From the NCBI GenBank assembly GCA_023663725.1, contig JAMPGX010000004.1, positions 116,670-180,669 on the forward strand: 64,000 bases of DNA, in the 5' to 3' direction. The notes under the pieces are model-generated. The model worked only from the letters and a program-made list of their open reading frames with translations. It did no database searches and was not told where the DNA came from. Source of the stretch: a bacterium. Lineage in GTDB: Bacteria; Bacillota; Clostridia; Lachnospirales; Lachnospiraceae. Made by a program: the position numbers and the translations under genes. Each line of letters opens with the position of its first letter. Positions within the stretch are counted from its first letter, which is position 1. Positions 8,117 to 16,429 of this stretch are shown one piece after another.

Positions 8117-8785
8117 GTGTATGCTTATATAAAACGAGGTCTGGATTTTGTGTTGTCGCTTGTGGGACTGATTGTGCTGTCTCCGGTGTTTTTGGTGCTG
8201 ATTATCGCGATCAGGGTGGATTCCCCGGGGCCTATCCTGTTTCGGCAGAAAAGGGTTGGTATTCATAAAACTCATTTTATGATTCTGAAGTTCCGCACGA
8301 TGCGGATTGACACGCCCAAGGATGTGCCGACTCACCTGTTGTCCAATCCAGAGCAGTATATCACCAGGGTGGGGAGATTCCTGCGCAAGACCAGCTTGGA
8401 CGAGCTGCCGCAGATTCTCAATATTCTCAAGGGGGACATGGCTATTGTCGGCCCCAGGCCCGCTCTGTGGAATCAGTTTGATCTGATCGGGGAGAGGGAC
8501 AAGTACGGAGCCAATCAGATTCGTCCCGGTCTCACCGGCTGGGCGCAGATCAACGGCAGGGATGAGCTGGAGATTCCGGTAAAGGCGCGGCTCGACGGAG
8601 AGTATGTCGAGAAAATGGGTCTTATCATGGATCTGAGATGCTTTTTTGGCACGTTTATCAGTGTGCTTCGAGGGGACGGTGTCGTGGAGGGCGGCACCGG
8701 CGCCTTGCACGAGGCGGAGGCCAACGGTGGGATTAGTAACGACGGAAATAGCGATGATGATAAAAATGATGGGAACAGAGCATGA
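8117..8785 (+). CDS. Short initiating sugar-phosphate transferase (EpsL/RfbP-like)
   Basis: The 222 residues form a single bacterial sugar transferase domain. One N-terminal membrane helix (LDFVLSLVGLIVLSPVFLVL) is followed by GPILFRQKRVG, MILKFRTM, SLDELPQILNILKGDM, AIVGPRPAL and PGLTGWAQINGR. It is the minimal catalytic form of the family and should load a sugar phosphate onto undecaprenyl phosphate. The frame is open from 8066, but the GTG at 8117 lies behind AGAAGGAGAGTGGAAGC and just before the helix. The C terminus carries an unusual hydrophilic tail rich in G, N and D (about 30 residues). Its stop overlaps the next ATG by four bases, so it is coupled to the epimerase. Confidence 0.9.
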   Translation: MYAYIKRGLDFVLSLVGLIVLSPVFLVLIIAIRVDSPGPILFRQKRVGIHKTHFMILKFRTMRIDTPKDVPTHLLSNPEQYITRVGRFLRKTSLDELPQILNILKGDMAIVGPRPALWNQFDLIGERDKYGANQIRPGLTGWAQINGRDELEIPVKARLDGEYVEKMGLIMDLRCFFGTFISVLRGDGVVEGGTGALHEAEANGGISNDGNSDDDKNDGNRA

Positions 8786-9705
8786 AACGGATTTTGATTG
8801 CGGGCGCGAACAGTTATATTGGCACCAGTCTGGAGCACTATCTTGTGGAGTACAATGCGTCACGGGGCGAAGAGCGATACCGGGTGGAGACGATCTCCCA
8901 GCGCGATTCCCGATGGGAAGCGCATGATTTTCATGGGTATGACGCGATCTTTCAGGCCAGCGGGATAGCCCATGTGGATACGGGGACAGTGACGCAGGAG
9001 CTATACTATCAGGTCAACTGCGAGCTGGCGGTGGCGACTGCCAGAAAAGCGCAGGAGGCGGGAGTGGGCCTCTTTATCTATCCCAGCAGCATTATTGTCT
9101 ATGGGGACAGCGCTCCCTATGGGAAAAGTCGTATGATCACCGCGCAGACTCCGGCGGACAATCCGCATTTTTACGGCGGCAGTAAGATACGGGCGGAGGA
9201 GGAGCTGGGCAGGCTGACGGCCTGCGGTGGGAAGGCCCCCGTGTCTGGCGGCGTGAAAGAGACGCAATTGGCGATTCTGCGTCTGCCCATGGTCTATGGA
9301 CGGGGGAGCAGGGGGAATTATCCGCTGCTGGCAAAGCTGGCGGGCAGGCTTCCCTTTTTTCCTGATGTGCAGAATCAGCGCAGCATGATCTACATTGAGA
9401 ATCTCTGTGAATTTATCCGACAGCGGATCGAGGAGGGGGAGGGCGGATTGTTCTTTCCCCAGAATGCGGAGTATACCACCACCTCCCAGATGGTGCGGGA
9501 GATCGCGGCGGCCCATGGGAAAAAACTCCGCCTGTTGAGGATTATGAATCCTTTGGTGGCGCTGGCGGCGAGAATGCCGGGGAAGATTGGCGTCATGGCC
9601 AATAAAGCATTTGGCAGCCTGACTATCGATATGGAGCTGAGCGGGGATGTGAAGGGGTATTGCCTGTATGACCTGGAGGAGAGTATCCGGCGCACAGAGC
9701 AGTGA
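8782..9705 (+). CDS. NAD-dependent sugar epimerase/dehydratase (extended SDR)
   Basis: The 307 residues have the N-terminal GANSYIG dinucleotide motif (8-14), a YPSSIIVYGDS strand with the active-site serine region (100-110), and Y131-G-G-S-K135, the catalytic Tyr and Lys. RLPMVYGRGSRGNYPLL and QRSMIYIENL follow, as in the UDP-galactose 4-epimerase / WbpV-like group. It probably makes or reduces the nucleotide sugar used by the preceding short transferase, since the two genes overlap by four bases (ATGA). The exact substrate is not predictable. Confidence 0.85.
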   Translation: MKRILIAGANSYIGTSLEHYLVEYNASRGEERYRVETISQRDSRWEAHDFHGYDAIFQASGIAHVDTGTVTQELYYQVNCELAVATARKAQEAGVGLFIYPSSIIVYGDSAPYGKSRMITAQTPADNPHFYGGSKIRAEEELGRLTACGGKAPVSGGVKETQLAILRLPMVYGRGSRGNYPLLAKLAGRLPFFPDVQNQRSMIYIENLCEFIRQRIEEGEGGLFFPQNAEYTTTSQMVREIAAAHGKKLRLLRIMNPLVALAARMPGKIGVMANKAFGSLTIDMELSGDVKGYCLYDLEESIRRTEQ

Positions 9706-9743
9706 GGCAATACTGGCAAATATGCAATAGATAGGATACAAAT

Positions 9744-10493
9744 ATGAAACTTACAGTCATTACGATAGCGTATAACAGCGCAAAAGATATCGGCCGCACG
9801 ATAGAGTCGGTGCTGTCTCAGGAGCAGGGGGACAATCCGTTTACGATGGAGTATCTGATTATCGACGGAGCCAGCGCCGATGACACCGTGTCTATCGCGG
9901 AGAGCTATATCCCTGTCATGGAGGACAGGGGCATTACATACCGAATTATCAGTGAGCCGGACGGCGGCATCTATGATGCCATGAACAAGGGAATCCGTCA
10001 GTCCACGGGAGATATCACGGGCATCCTCAACAGCGGTGACTGGTATGAATCCAATGCGGCGGCAACAGCGGTGGATACCTTCACTGCGACGGGATGTGAT
10101 CTGATGTATGCCAATATCCGTATGCACAGAGCGGATGGCAGCACTTTTGTGAAGAAGGCCAGACAGCGTCGGTTCCAGACCTCCAGAGACTGGAACCACC
10201 CCACCACCTTTGTGCGGGGGGCGTTGCAGAGGCAGTATCCGTTTCGATGTCTGGGAATTCACGACGATTACGGTTTTTTCCTGCAGATGCGCCGGCAGGG
10301 GAGGAAGATTGTCACAGTGGACAGGACGCTGGCGGATTTCGTCATGGGAGGCGCAAGCAACCGCAAGAGCATACGGGAAGCAAAAAAGAGGGTTATGGAC
10401 CGATATCGGTACTGCTATCGAATCAACGGCTACAGCAGATGGTATATGCTTGAATGCGTGGCCATAGAAGCCGCCAAGTTGATTCTGGGATAA
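9744..10493 (+). CDS. GT2 glycosyltransferase (WcaE-like)
   Basis: The 249 residues begin MKLTVITIAYNSAKDIGRTI, followed by LIIDGASADDTV (DGAS at 41-44), SEPDGGIYDAMNKGI (70-84) and NSGDW (96-100), a textbook GT-A pattern. Later NHPTTFVRGAL and HDDYGFFLQM correspond to the acceptor side. The start ATG lies 38 bases after the epimerase stop. It is the last transferase of the GC-rich block and ends about 340 bases before the secreted hydrolase gene. Confidence 0.88.
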   Translation: MKLTVITIAYNSAKDIGRTIESVLSQEQGDNPFTMEYLIIDGASADDTVSIAESYIPVMEDRGITYRIISEPDGGIYDAMNKGIRQSTGDITGILNSGDWYESNAAATAVDTFTATGCDLMYANIRMHRADGSTFVKKARQRRFQTSRDWNHPTTFVRGALQRQYPFRCLGIHDDYGFFLQMRRQGRKIVTVDRTLADFVMGGASNRKSIREAKKRVMDRYRYCYRINGYSRWYMLECVAIEAAKLILG

Positions 10494-10833
10494 TCCTGTG
10501 GGAAGTAGCAGGTTGTCGTATGCAGAAACAGTGAAAATATGTAACCTGGCAATCGGTAATTCTTACCTATTGCTCAGAAGGTATTGTCAAACGAAAAATA
10601 TTACGATATTATTACGATGGCTGCAGGAGATGTGAGGTTGAAACAAATGTATCATATACGAATTAATTTTGCATAGCAGATTTCACTGGAGATGTGCAGA
10701 CAGAGTAAAGCACGAGACAGCTATTTTGTATACGGAATATTGCTGGCATGGTCAGCGATATGCAGGAACAGGAAAAGCTTGTATGCTATGTGTCATACAG
10801 GAAGTGATGTAAAAGGGAAGGTGGAGAATACGC
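10494..10833. other. 340-base intergenic region upstream of the GH73 gene
   Basis: No credible gene. The region holds one good promoter candidate (10584-10612). I see no strong terminator after the GT2 gene; CCTGTGGGAAGTAGCAGG just after its stop pairs only weakly. The drop in GC and the promoter suggest that the two following secreted-protein genes are transcribed on their own. Confidence 0.5.
10584..10612 (+). promoter_or_regulatory. Sigma-A-type promoter upstream of GH73 gene
   Basis: TTGTCA (10584-10589), a 17-base spacer and TATTAT (10607-10612); each box matches the consensus at five of six positions. It is about 220 bases before the ATG at 10834, leaving a long leader in which I see no clear structure. 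Confidence 0.5.
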
Positions 10834-12924
10834 ATGAAAAAGAGAATATGGCTTTTATGTGTGATATACGTATTCAGCCTGATATTTGGAGGCAGCCGAG
10901 TCTATGCTTTTACGGAAGAGGAGGATGCATATATACAGGAGGCGCGGGAGGCACTGCAGACTCTGCTTCAAGAGCAGCCAGTGATGGCGCTGATCTATCT
11001 GACGGATCACTATACCGTCCGCAGCGCGCCGGACGCGGCGAGTGCGGAGGTCATAACCGTACCCAGCGGTCAACAGGTGATGATTCAGGATATCGTGCTG
11101 ACGCAGGAGTATGAGCCCTGGGCGCAGGTGCAGCTGTACAGCCAGGATGTAGAATATACGGGCTATGTGGAGCGGTACTATCTGGCATGCTCGGATGAAC
11201 GTTTTCTGGAATGGGAGATGCTGACCGGCATGAATCCCCGCAGTATGCTGATGACGGCGGAGGAGGGCGCAGCCGCAGCCAATGGAGTGTCGTCGTTCCC
11301 GGAGAGCTACCAGGGAGCACTGGCGGCGCTGGCCCAGACTCATCCCAACTGGATATTTGTCAGGCAGGACACGAATCTGGACTGGGCGACTGTGGTGGCC
11401 AATGAGATGGGGGCGCGCAGCCTGATCCCCGTCTCTTTTCCGGCCTATATGCAGAACGGCCTGTACAGTAAAAACTGGGCTTACGCCTCGGAGGATACCT
11501 TAAAGTATTATCTTGATCCCCGCAACTGGCTTACGGAGTCGGGAATCTTTATGTTTGAACAACTGACCTACAATGCGTCCTACCAGACGCAGGATGGGGT
11601 GCAGAATTTTCTGAACGGTTCTTTTATGCAGGGCAATCTGCCGGACGAGGCAGTTACCTTTGCCGAGATCTTTCAGCAGACGGGCAGCGCTCTGAATGTA
11701 AGCCCGATTCATCTCGCCTGCCGGGTCTATCAGGAGCAGGGAAAAAATGGTACTTCGCCGCTGATATCGGGGACGTATCCGGGCTATGAAGGGTATTATA
11801 ATTATTTTAATATCGGTGCAAGCGGCTCCACAAATGAGCAGGTATACACTACTGGGCTGCAGAAGGCCAAGGAAAATGGATGGAACAGCGCAAGGGCATC
11901 CCTCACCGGAGGAGCAGATTTTATCTCAAACAAATATATTCGGAGAGGACAGGACACTCTGTATCTGCAGAAGTTTGATGTGGACAGCAGCTATGACGGT
12001 CTGTTCTGGCACCAGTATATGCAGAATATATGTGCTCCCAGCAGTGAGGGCTCCAATATCAGAAAGCTGTACGCGGAGGCGGGAGCGCTGGACAATGTCT
12101 TTATGTTCAGGATTCCGGTATATAACAATATGCCCGCGTCCGCCTGCGCGAAGCCCACGCAGTCCTTTGACATCGTGTTGACGCCGCCGGCGGGGTATAC
12201 CGATCCTCATGTGTATCTGGACGGCGTTTCCTATGATGCTGTTATCAGAGATGGGAACTATGTGATTACTGCACCGGACGGCAGCGCTCGTACAGCGATC
12301 ATGTATCAATATAATGAGTCCAATGTGCCCACAGGGATGAATGTATGGCAGTTGGACTACGATCAGACCGGCTACCGAATTACAGAGCTTCCAGAGCTGA
12401 GAGATCTGTTGACGTATCACGGATTCTCTATTCGGATTACCGGCAGGTCGGGGATACGGTACAAGACCGGCATAGCGGTGTCGAACCGCCAGAAGCTGCT
12501 GGGAGGCGGTATCTCGGGTTACACGTTGAAGGAATATGGAACACTGATTATGAACAATGCCAACCGTGGCGTTTACCCCATGGTGCTGGGTGGGCAGAAG
12601 GTCTCCAAGGGCGTCTCCTACGGACTGGACAGCAATGGACAGCATGTGGATACGATCTATGAGAAGGTGGATGACCGCTACCGTTACACAGCGGTGTTGG
12701 TGGGTCTGCCAGTGGAGCAATACAAGACAGAATTTGCTTTTCGGGGATATATGACGCTGACCAGGGATGGGCAGGATATAACCCTGTACGGGCCGATTGT
12801 GGCCAGAAGCATCTATGCGCTGTCCAGACAGCTTCTGGATATGGGTATGTATCCAGAAGGGTCCGAAACGGCTAATTTCCTACAGCAGTTGGTAAATGAT
12901 GCGGATGCTCTGGGACAGACATAA
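10834..12924 (+). CDS. Secreted peptidoglycan hydrolase: SH3-like domain plus GH73 glucosaminidase
   Basis: The 696 residues start with a signal peptide (MKKRIWLLCVIYVFSLIFGG, cleavage likely near VYA at 23-25). A bacterial SH3-like repeat follows (about 50-120; YTVRSAPDAASAEVITV). A glucosaminidase domain covers about 175-430, with FPESYQGALAALAQTHPNW, then NWLTESGIFMFEQL, PIHLACRVYQEQGKNG and GYYNYFNIGAS, as in LytD-type N-acetylglucosaminidases. A conserved C-terminal part of about 250 residues is unassigned (it includes a TPEL-like YRITELPELRDLLTYHGFSIR stretch). It should cleave glycan strands of the wall. Its place beside polysaccharide genes suggests a role in making room for or releasing surface polymer. 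The ATG is preceded by AAAGGGAAGGTGGAG. Confidence 0.85.
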   Translation: MKKRIWLLCVIYVFSLIFGGSRVYAFTEEEDAYIQEAREALQTLLQEQPVMALIYLTDHYTVRSAPDAASAEVITVPSGQQVMIQDIVLTQEYEPWAQVQLYSQDVEYTGYVERYYLACSDERFLEWEMLTGMNPRSMLMTAEEGAAAANGVSSFPESYQGALAALAQTHPNWIFVRQDTNLDWATVVANEMGARSLIPVSFPAYMQNGLYSKNWAYASEDTLKYYLDPRNWLTESGIFMFEQLTYNASYQTQDGVQNFLNGSFMQGNLPDEAVTFAEIFQQTGSALNVSPIHLACRVYQEQGKNGTSPLISGTYPGYEGYYNYFNIGASGSTNEQVYTTGLQKAKENGWNSARASLTGGADFISNKYIRRGQDTLYLQKFDVDSSYDGLFWHQYMQNICAPSSEGSNIRKLYAEAGALDNVFMFRIPVYNNMPASACAKPTQSFDIVLTPPAGYTDPHVYLDGVSYDAVIRDGNYVITAPDGSARTAIMYQYNESNVPTGMNVWQLDYDQTGYRITELPELRDLLTYHGFSIRITGRSGIRYKTGIAVSNRQKLLGGGISGYTLKEYGTLIMNNANRGVYPMVLGGQKVSKGVSYGLDSNGQHVDTIYEKVDDRYRYTAVLVGLPVEQYKTEFAFRGYMTLTRDGQDITLYGPIVARSIYALSRQLLDMGMYPEGSETANFLQQLVNDADALGQT

Positions 12925-12952
12925 GGATATAATTGATTCGAATCCCGTTCAC

Positions 12953-12978
12953 AGCATTTTGCTGGTCGAAATGCTTTT
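12953..12978 (+). terminator. Weak hairpin with T run between GH73 and lipoprotein genes
   Basis: AGCATTT (12953-12959) pairs with AAATGCT (12969-12975) around a nine-base loop and runs into TTTT. The stem is only seven pairs, so it may attenuate rather than stop transcription into the lipoprotein gene 25 bases later. Confidence 0.35.
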
Positions 12979-13002
12979 GAGATGAGAAAAGAGGATTGAT
13001 GC

Positions 13003-14655
13003 ATGAGAAACAAAAGGACGATATGGTTGATAATATCTGCCCTGGCTCTATGCATGACAGCCTGTGGCGATGGTTTGACTCCCGAGGAACGGGAGGCATC
13101 CGATCAGCAGTACGGCGGCATAGAGGTGGTGGGCATTCCTATAGATAACGATTCGGAAAAACAGCAGGATGAAGTCGGAGATCTGCATCCTGAAAAGACA
13201 GAGCTGGAACAACAGATACAGGAGCTGGAGCGCCGCTGCGGTACGCCGGATTTCGCTCAGGAGGAATATGTGACCCTCGCGAAGCTGTACAGTCAAAACG
13301 GCCAGGTCAGGAAACAGCGGGACACGCTGGAAATCTGCTATGCCCTGTATCGGGACAGCTCCGTTGAGGAAGAGCTGCAGCAGTTGACGGTAAATATATC
13401 GGAGGAGGAGGCCGGAGTACAGGAGCAGATGAATCTGCTCAGACAAAATATCTCCACCCAGGGTTATGTCAACGAGGCGGTGAGTATGCTCCACGGGGAG
13501 GAGTGGAAGAATACGATGATGCCCCGATTGACGCAGGGGAGCAGAAGCTATTATCAGGAGCAGGGGGAGAACTCCCTGTATGTGAGAACGGGCTATGATG
13601 CCAGCGGCGCCTTTTACACACAGGTTCAGTATCAGCAGGGAGATCAGATCACAGTGCTGCTCCAGACAGACGGAAGCGTACAGCTCCTGGAGACCAGCAT
13701 GGGAGATGCGCAATATGACGGCGTGTATGAGTGCTGGACTGTGCTGGCGGCCAACGGCGATGTCATCCGCGAGAACGGCAATCTGAGAGACGGCGTTATG
13801 GTGGGCGATTACACTGCCCAGATCCGCTGGGGAAAGGGAGAAAACGAATTATTGCCCCTGTGGAATATGCGGGAAGATATGGAGATGATCACCTATAACG
13901 GAAGCTTTGGCGAGGACGGCATTGCGAGTGCGGCTCAACTCGAGGAGAGCGGCATGATCATCTACGCCTACGACAGTGGAAAGCAGAACTACCTTTTTAT
14001 GAGCGCAGAGGGAGATGCATCGGCGAAGCAATTTGTGTTCCGTGCCGAGTCTATGGGTATGCCGGCTCCACAGGAATATGTCCCCTATGTGCCGCTGCGT
14101 GCGGAGGAGGATGCGAGTCAGACGGAGCAGGTTCAGCTTCAACTGCAGGTCAGAGTTTTTGACGGCAATATAGAGGTATATGACGGCACAGGCTGGGTCA
14201 ATATGGGACCGGCGCAGACATATATCGAGGCAGATCCGGTTGCCGCAGGCAACCAGGCAGCGGAGGGAGAAGCGCCCGCTGGAACGGAGGAGGGGCAGGG
14301 AATCGCCGCAGTCTATGCGAGACGGGGAGGCGGAGAGGTGAAGCCCCAGGCGACGCCCAAGCCCACCAGCAAGCCGCCGACGACTACAAGGCCGAACACG
14401 CCGGCACCGACGCCCAATCCCACGCCAGCGCCGCCGCCCAGCAATCCGAATCCGGAGCCGCAGCCCAGCAATCCTGCTCCGGGTCCGGAGCCAAGCAATC
14501 CTGATCCGGCGCCGCAGCCTACGCCGGAACCACCGGCGCCGCAGCCTACGCCGGAACCACCGGCGCCGCAGCCTACGCCGGAACCGCCAGCACCTACCGA
14601 CCCGCCCATCAATGGCGGTGACTCGGATGTGGAATGGTCTCCGGACTTGATGTAG
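13003..14655 (+). CDS. Lipoprotein with helical N-terminal part and proline-rich C-terminal tail
   Basis: I do not recognise the family. The 550 residues start with a lipoprotein signal (MRNKRTIWLIISALALCMTAC, with C21 as the likely lipidated cysteine). A charged helical region (60-160) includes one TPR-like stretch (EEYVTLAKLYSQNGQVRKQRDTLE). A beta-rich middle follows (170-400) with repeated G-x-Y/F strands. It ends in a linker of about 90 residues made of P, T, A, N and Q, with PTPEPPAPQ repeats. Proline-rich tails of this kind usually span the cell wall. It follows the GH73 gene by 78 bases, so it may be a partner or regulator of that hydrolase. The ATG at 13003 has GAGGATTGATGC upstream. 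Confidence 0.7.
   Translation: MRNKRTIWLIISALALCMTACGDGLTPEEREASDQQYGGIEVVGIPIDNDSEKQQDEVGDLHPEKTELEQQIQELERRCGTPDFAQEEYVTLAKLYSQNGQVRKQRDTLEICYALYRDSSVEEELQQLTVNISEEEAGVQEQMNLLRQNISTQGYVNEAVSMLHGEEWKNTMMPRLTQGSRSYYQEQGENSLYVRTGYDASGAFYTQVQYQQGDQITVLLQTDGSVQLLETSMGDAQYDGVYECWTVLAANGDVIRENGNLRDGVMVGDYTAQIRWGKGENELLPLWNMREDMEMITYNGSFGEDGIASAAQLEESGMIIYAYDSGKQNYLFMSAEGDASAKQFVFRAESMGMPAPQEYVPYVPLRAEEDASQTEQVQLQLQVRVFDGNIEVYDGTGWVNMGPAQTYIEADPVAAGNQAAEGEAPAGTEEGQGIAAVYARRGGGEVKPQATPKPTSKPPTTTRPNTPAPTPNPTPAPPPSNPNPEPQPSNPAPGPEPSNPDPAPQPTPEPPAPQPTPEPPAPQPTPEPPAPTDPPINGGDSDVEWSPDLM
14506..14601 (+). repeat. 27-base tandem repeat coding the proline-rich tail
   Basis: Two identical 27-base units at 14521-14547 and 14548-14574 (starting ACGCCGGAACCACCGGCGCC), a diverged third at 14575-14601 and a half unit at 14506-14520. 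Each unit codes TPEPPAPQP. Copy number could vary by slippage without breaking the frame. Confidence 0.85.
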
Positions 14656-14679
14656 GCGTAGTATGCACAGATAGTATAA

Positions 14680-14711
14680 CCAGGGCAGAGCAGATATCTT
14701 CTCTGCCCTGG
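14680..14711 (+). terminator. Hairpin terminator after lipoprotein gene
   Basis: CCAGGGCAGAG (14680-14690) pairs perfectly with CTCTGCCCTGG (14701-14711) around a ten-base loop. The tail is TCAGCCTATATTAT, not a clean T run, so its strength is uncertain. It marks the end of the GC-rich block. Confidence 0.55.
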
Positions 14712-14770
14712 TCAGCCTATATTATAGGGGAATCCTTGATGTGACACTCACTGAGAGAAATGAGGTAAAA

Positions 14771-15889
14771 ATGAAAATAGGTATAGATCTGTTGTGGGTT
14801 CGTCCCAAACGCTGTGGGGGAACTGAATCCTATATCAGAAATTTGCTGGATGGATTTGCGCAATATGATAAAAAGAACGAGTATATATTGCTGGCATCAA
14901 AGGATAACGGCGGCAGCTTTGAAGCATATGATAAATATCCCAATATGAAGAGAATGATAATGCCGATTGAGTCCGCCAGTCCACCCAAGCGAATTCTTTG
15001 GGAAAATCTCTATTTGGACAGGACTGCCAAGAGGCTGGAGGTCGACCTAATGTTTATACCGGTTTACAGTATGCCCGTGACATACGGTTGCGGGATACCG
15101 TATGTCAGCGTGATACATGATCTACAGGCGCTTCATTATCCACACTATTTTACATTGACCAAGCGGTTGTTCCTAAAATATATGTGGAAGCATACTTGCA
15201 GGGCCTCCGCATACGTAATTACCGGTTCGGAATATTGCAGAAAAGACTTAGAACTACATTATCCGGTAGCCGCAAAAAAAAGCTCTGTTATTTATGATCC
15301 GGTGGAGACAAACGAGTCACGGATGTCAGTCGAATCTATAAGGGAAAAATATAAAATTTGTGAAAATAATTATTTTTACTGTGTTAGCTCTTTGCTGCCT
15401 CATAAAAATCTGCAGACGCTGCTTGATGTGATGGCTTGCAGAAAACATGCAGGTCATGCGATTCCCCTTGTATTAAGCGGCGTGGGGGGCGATAAGACTG
15501 CATTTAAAGAGGCGGTGGCTGAGCGTGGGATAGGAGAGCTGGTGATCGATACAGGCTTTGTGTCCGATGAGGAGAGAGATTGTTTGTATGATAACTGTAA
15601 GCTTTTTTTGTTTCCCAGCGTGTTTGAAGGCTTTGGCATGCCTCCCATCGAGGCTATGCGCAGGGGAAAGAGAGTAGTAATGACGAGAAAGAGCTGTCTG
15701 GAGGAGGTGACTCAGGGGAAGGCAGTGTATGTGGAAGATCCTTATAGTGTAGATGAGTGGTCAGAGAAGATTGACAACGCGCTATTGTTGCCGCCAGCGC
15801 GGGAAGCGTTCGAGCAGTATGAGCTTGAGAATGTGGTGAAGGAGTATATCAGGGTGTTTGAGGAAAATGTGAAAGGCATATCTTACTAA
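14771..15889 (+). CDS. GT4 glycosyltransferase (GT-B fold)
   Basis: The 372 residues have the N-terminal MKIGIDLLWVRPKRCGGTESY with the GGTE-type glycine motif, VSVIHDLQALHYP, and a C-terminal nucleotide-sugar site: YFYCVSSLLPHKNLQTLL and FLFPSVFEGFGMPPIEAM, with the E-x7-E motif of retaining GT4 enzymes. The frame is open from a GTG at 14741, but the ATG at 14771 directly follows GAAATGAGGTAAAA and is the natural start. It is the first gene of the AT-richer block. It likely transfers a hexose or rhamnose from a nucleotide donor to the growing lipid-linked chain. Confidence 0.9.
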   Translation: MKIGIDLLWVRPKRCGGTESYIRNLLDGFAQYDKKNEYILLASKDNGGSFEAYDKYPNMKRMIMPIESASPPKRILWENLYLDRTAKRLEVDLMFIPVYSMPVTYGCGIPYVSVIHDLQALHYPHYFTLTKRLFLKYMWKHTCRASAYVITGSEYCRKDLELHYPVAAKKSSVIYDPVETNESRMSVESIREKYKICENNYFYCVSSLLPHKNLQTLLDVMACRKHAGHAIPLVLSGVGGDKTAFKEAVAERGIGELVIDTGFVSDEERDCLYDNCKLFLFPSVFEGFGMPPIEAMRRGKRVVMTRKSCLEEVTQGKAVYVEDPYSVDEWSEKIDNALLLPPAREAFEQYELENVVKEYIRVFEENVKGISY

Positions 15890-15925
15890 TTTTAAAGACC
15901 CTGATATGGAATGGAGAAAATGTAA

Positions 15926-16405
15926 ATGCATAATGATGTCGAAGTATATGCAAGATTATATGATGAGGTGTCGGCAAATCTTGCGAAAGCCGGAAAAGAG
16001 TATGGTTATAAAAGAACTACCTTCCTTTGTGATGTGATGAGTCATCCTCAGAAAATAGATGTGTCTAAATATTTGGATCTGTCAAATGAAGATTTTGTAG
16101 AAGCAATATATGTGGCAGCTCTAAAAAGGCTGCCTGAGGATAAGACAAGGGAATTTTGGGCTGCTAGATATCACTTGCCGACATCGCAATTTCAGAGGGA
16201 AGTATTAAAGTGTATTGCAAAATCCAGCACAGTGGCAATTAATGGGGTCTATCTGGAAAATAATCCATATTTTGAACATAAACGTGGATTGAAATATAAA
16301 GCCCTGGGGCAGCTATATGGTCTGACAGACAAAGCGAGCCTGCGTGAGTTTGGCAAGAAGCTTCCTATGCCCGTTCAGAAGATTATTAGGAAAATTTTTT
16401 TATAA
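15926..16405 (+). CDS. Small DUF4214-like protein
   Basis: The 159 residues show SNEDFVEAIYVAALKRLPED followed by FWAARY, which resembles the DUF4214 pattern (FV..LY...L.R.PD..G..FW) often fused to or encoded beside glycosyltransferases. The rest is basic and ends KIIRKIFL, so peripheral membrane binding is possible. It lies between two GT4 genes with gaps of 36 and 24 bases, so it is probably co-transcribed and may be an accessory subunit of one of them. Function is not known. Confidence 0.6.
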   Translation: MHNDVEVYARLYDEVSANLAKAGKEYGYKRTTFLCDVMSHPQKIDVSKYLDLSNEDFVEAIYVAALKRLPEDKTREFWAARYHLPTSQFQREVLKCIAKSSTVAINGVYLENNPYFEHKRGLKYKALGQLYGLTDKASLREFGKKLPMPVQKIIRKIFL

Positions 16406-16429
16406 AATAATATAAATGAGGATTATGCC

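Noticed and set aside
8030-8863. 277-codon minus-strand frame across the second transferase
   Set aside because: Shadow of a strongly conserved + strand gene; the codons opposite the family motifs give no sensible protein.
10692-11114. 140-codon + frame upstream of and overlapping the GH73 gene
   Set aside because: It overlaps the signal peptide and SH3 region of the GH73 gene in another frame, lacks a ribosome site, and its sequence is not protein-like.
14313-14612. Glycine-rich minus-strand frame (GGSGVGCGAGGSG pattern)
   Set aside because: It is the reverse complement of the proline-rich repeat of the lipoprotein and arises from the repeat alone.
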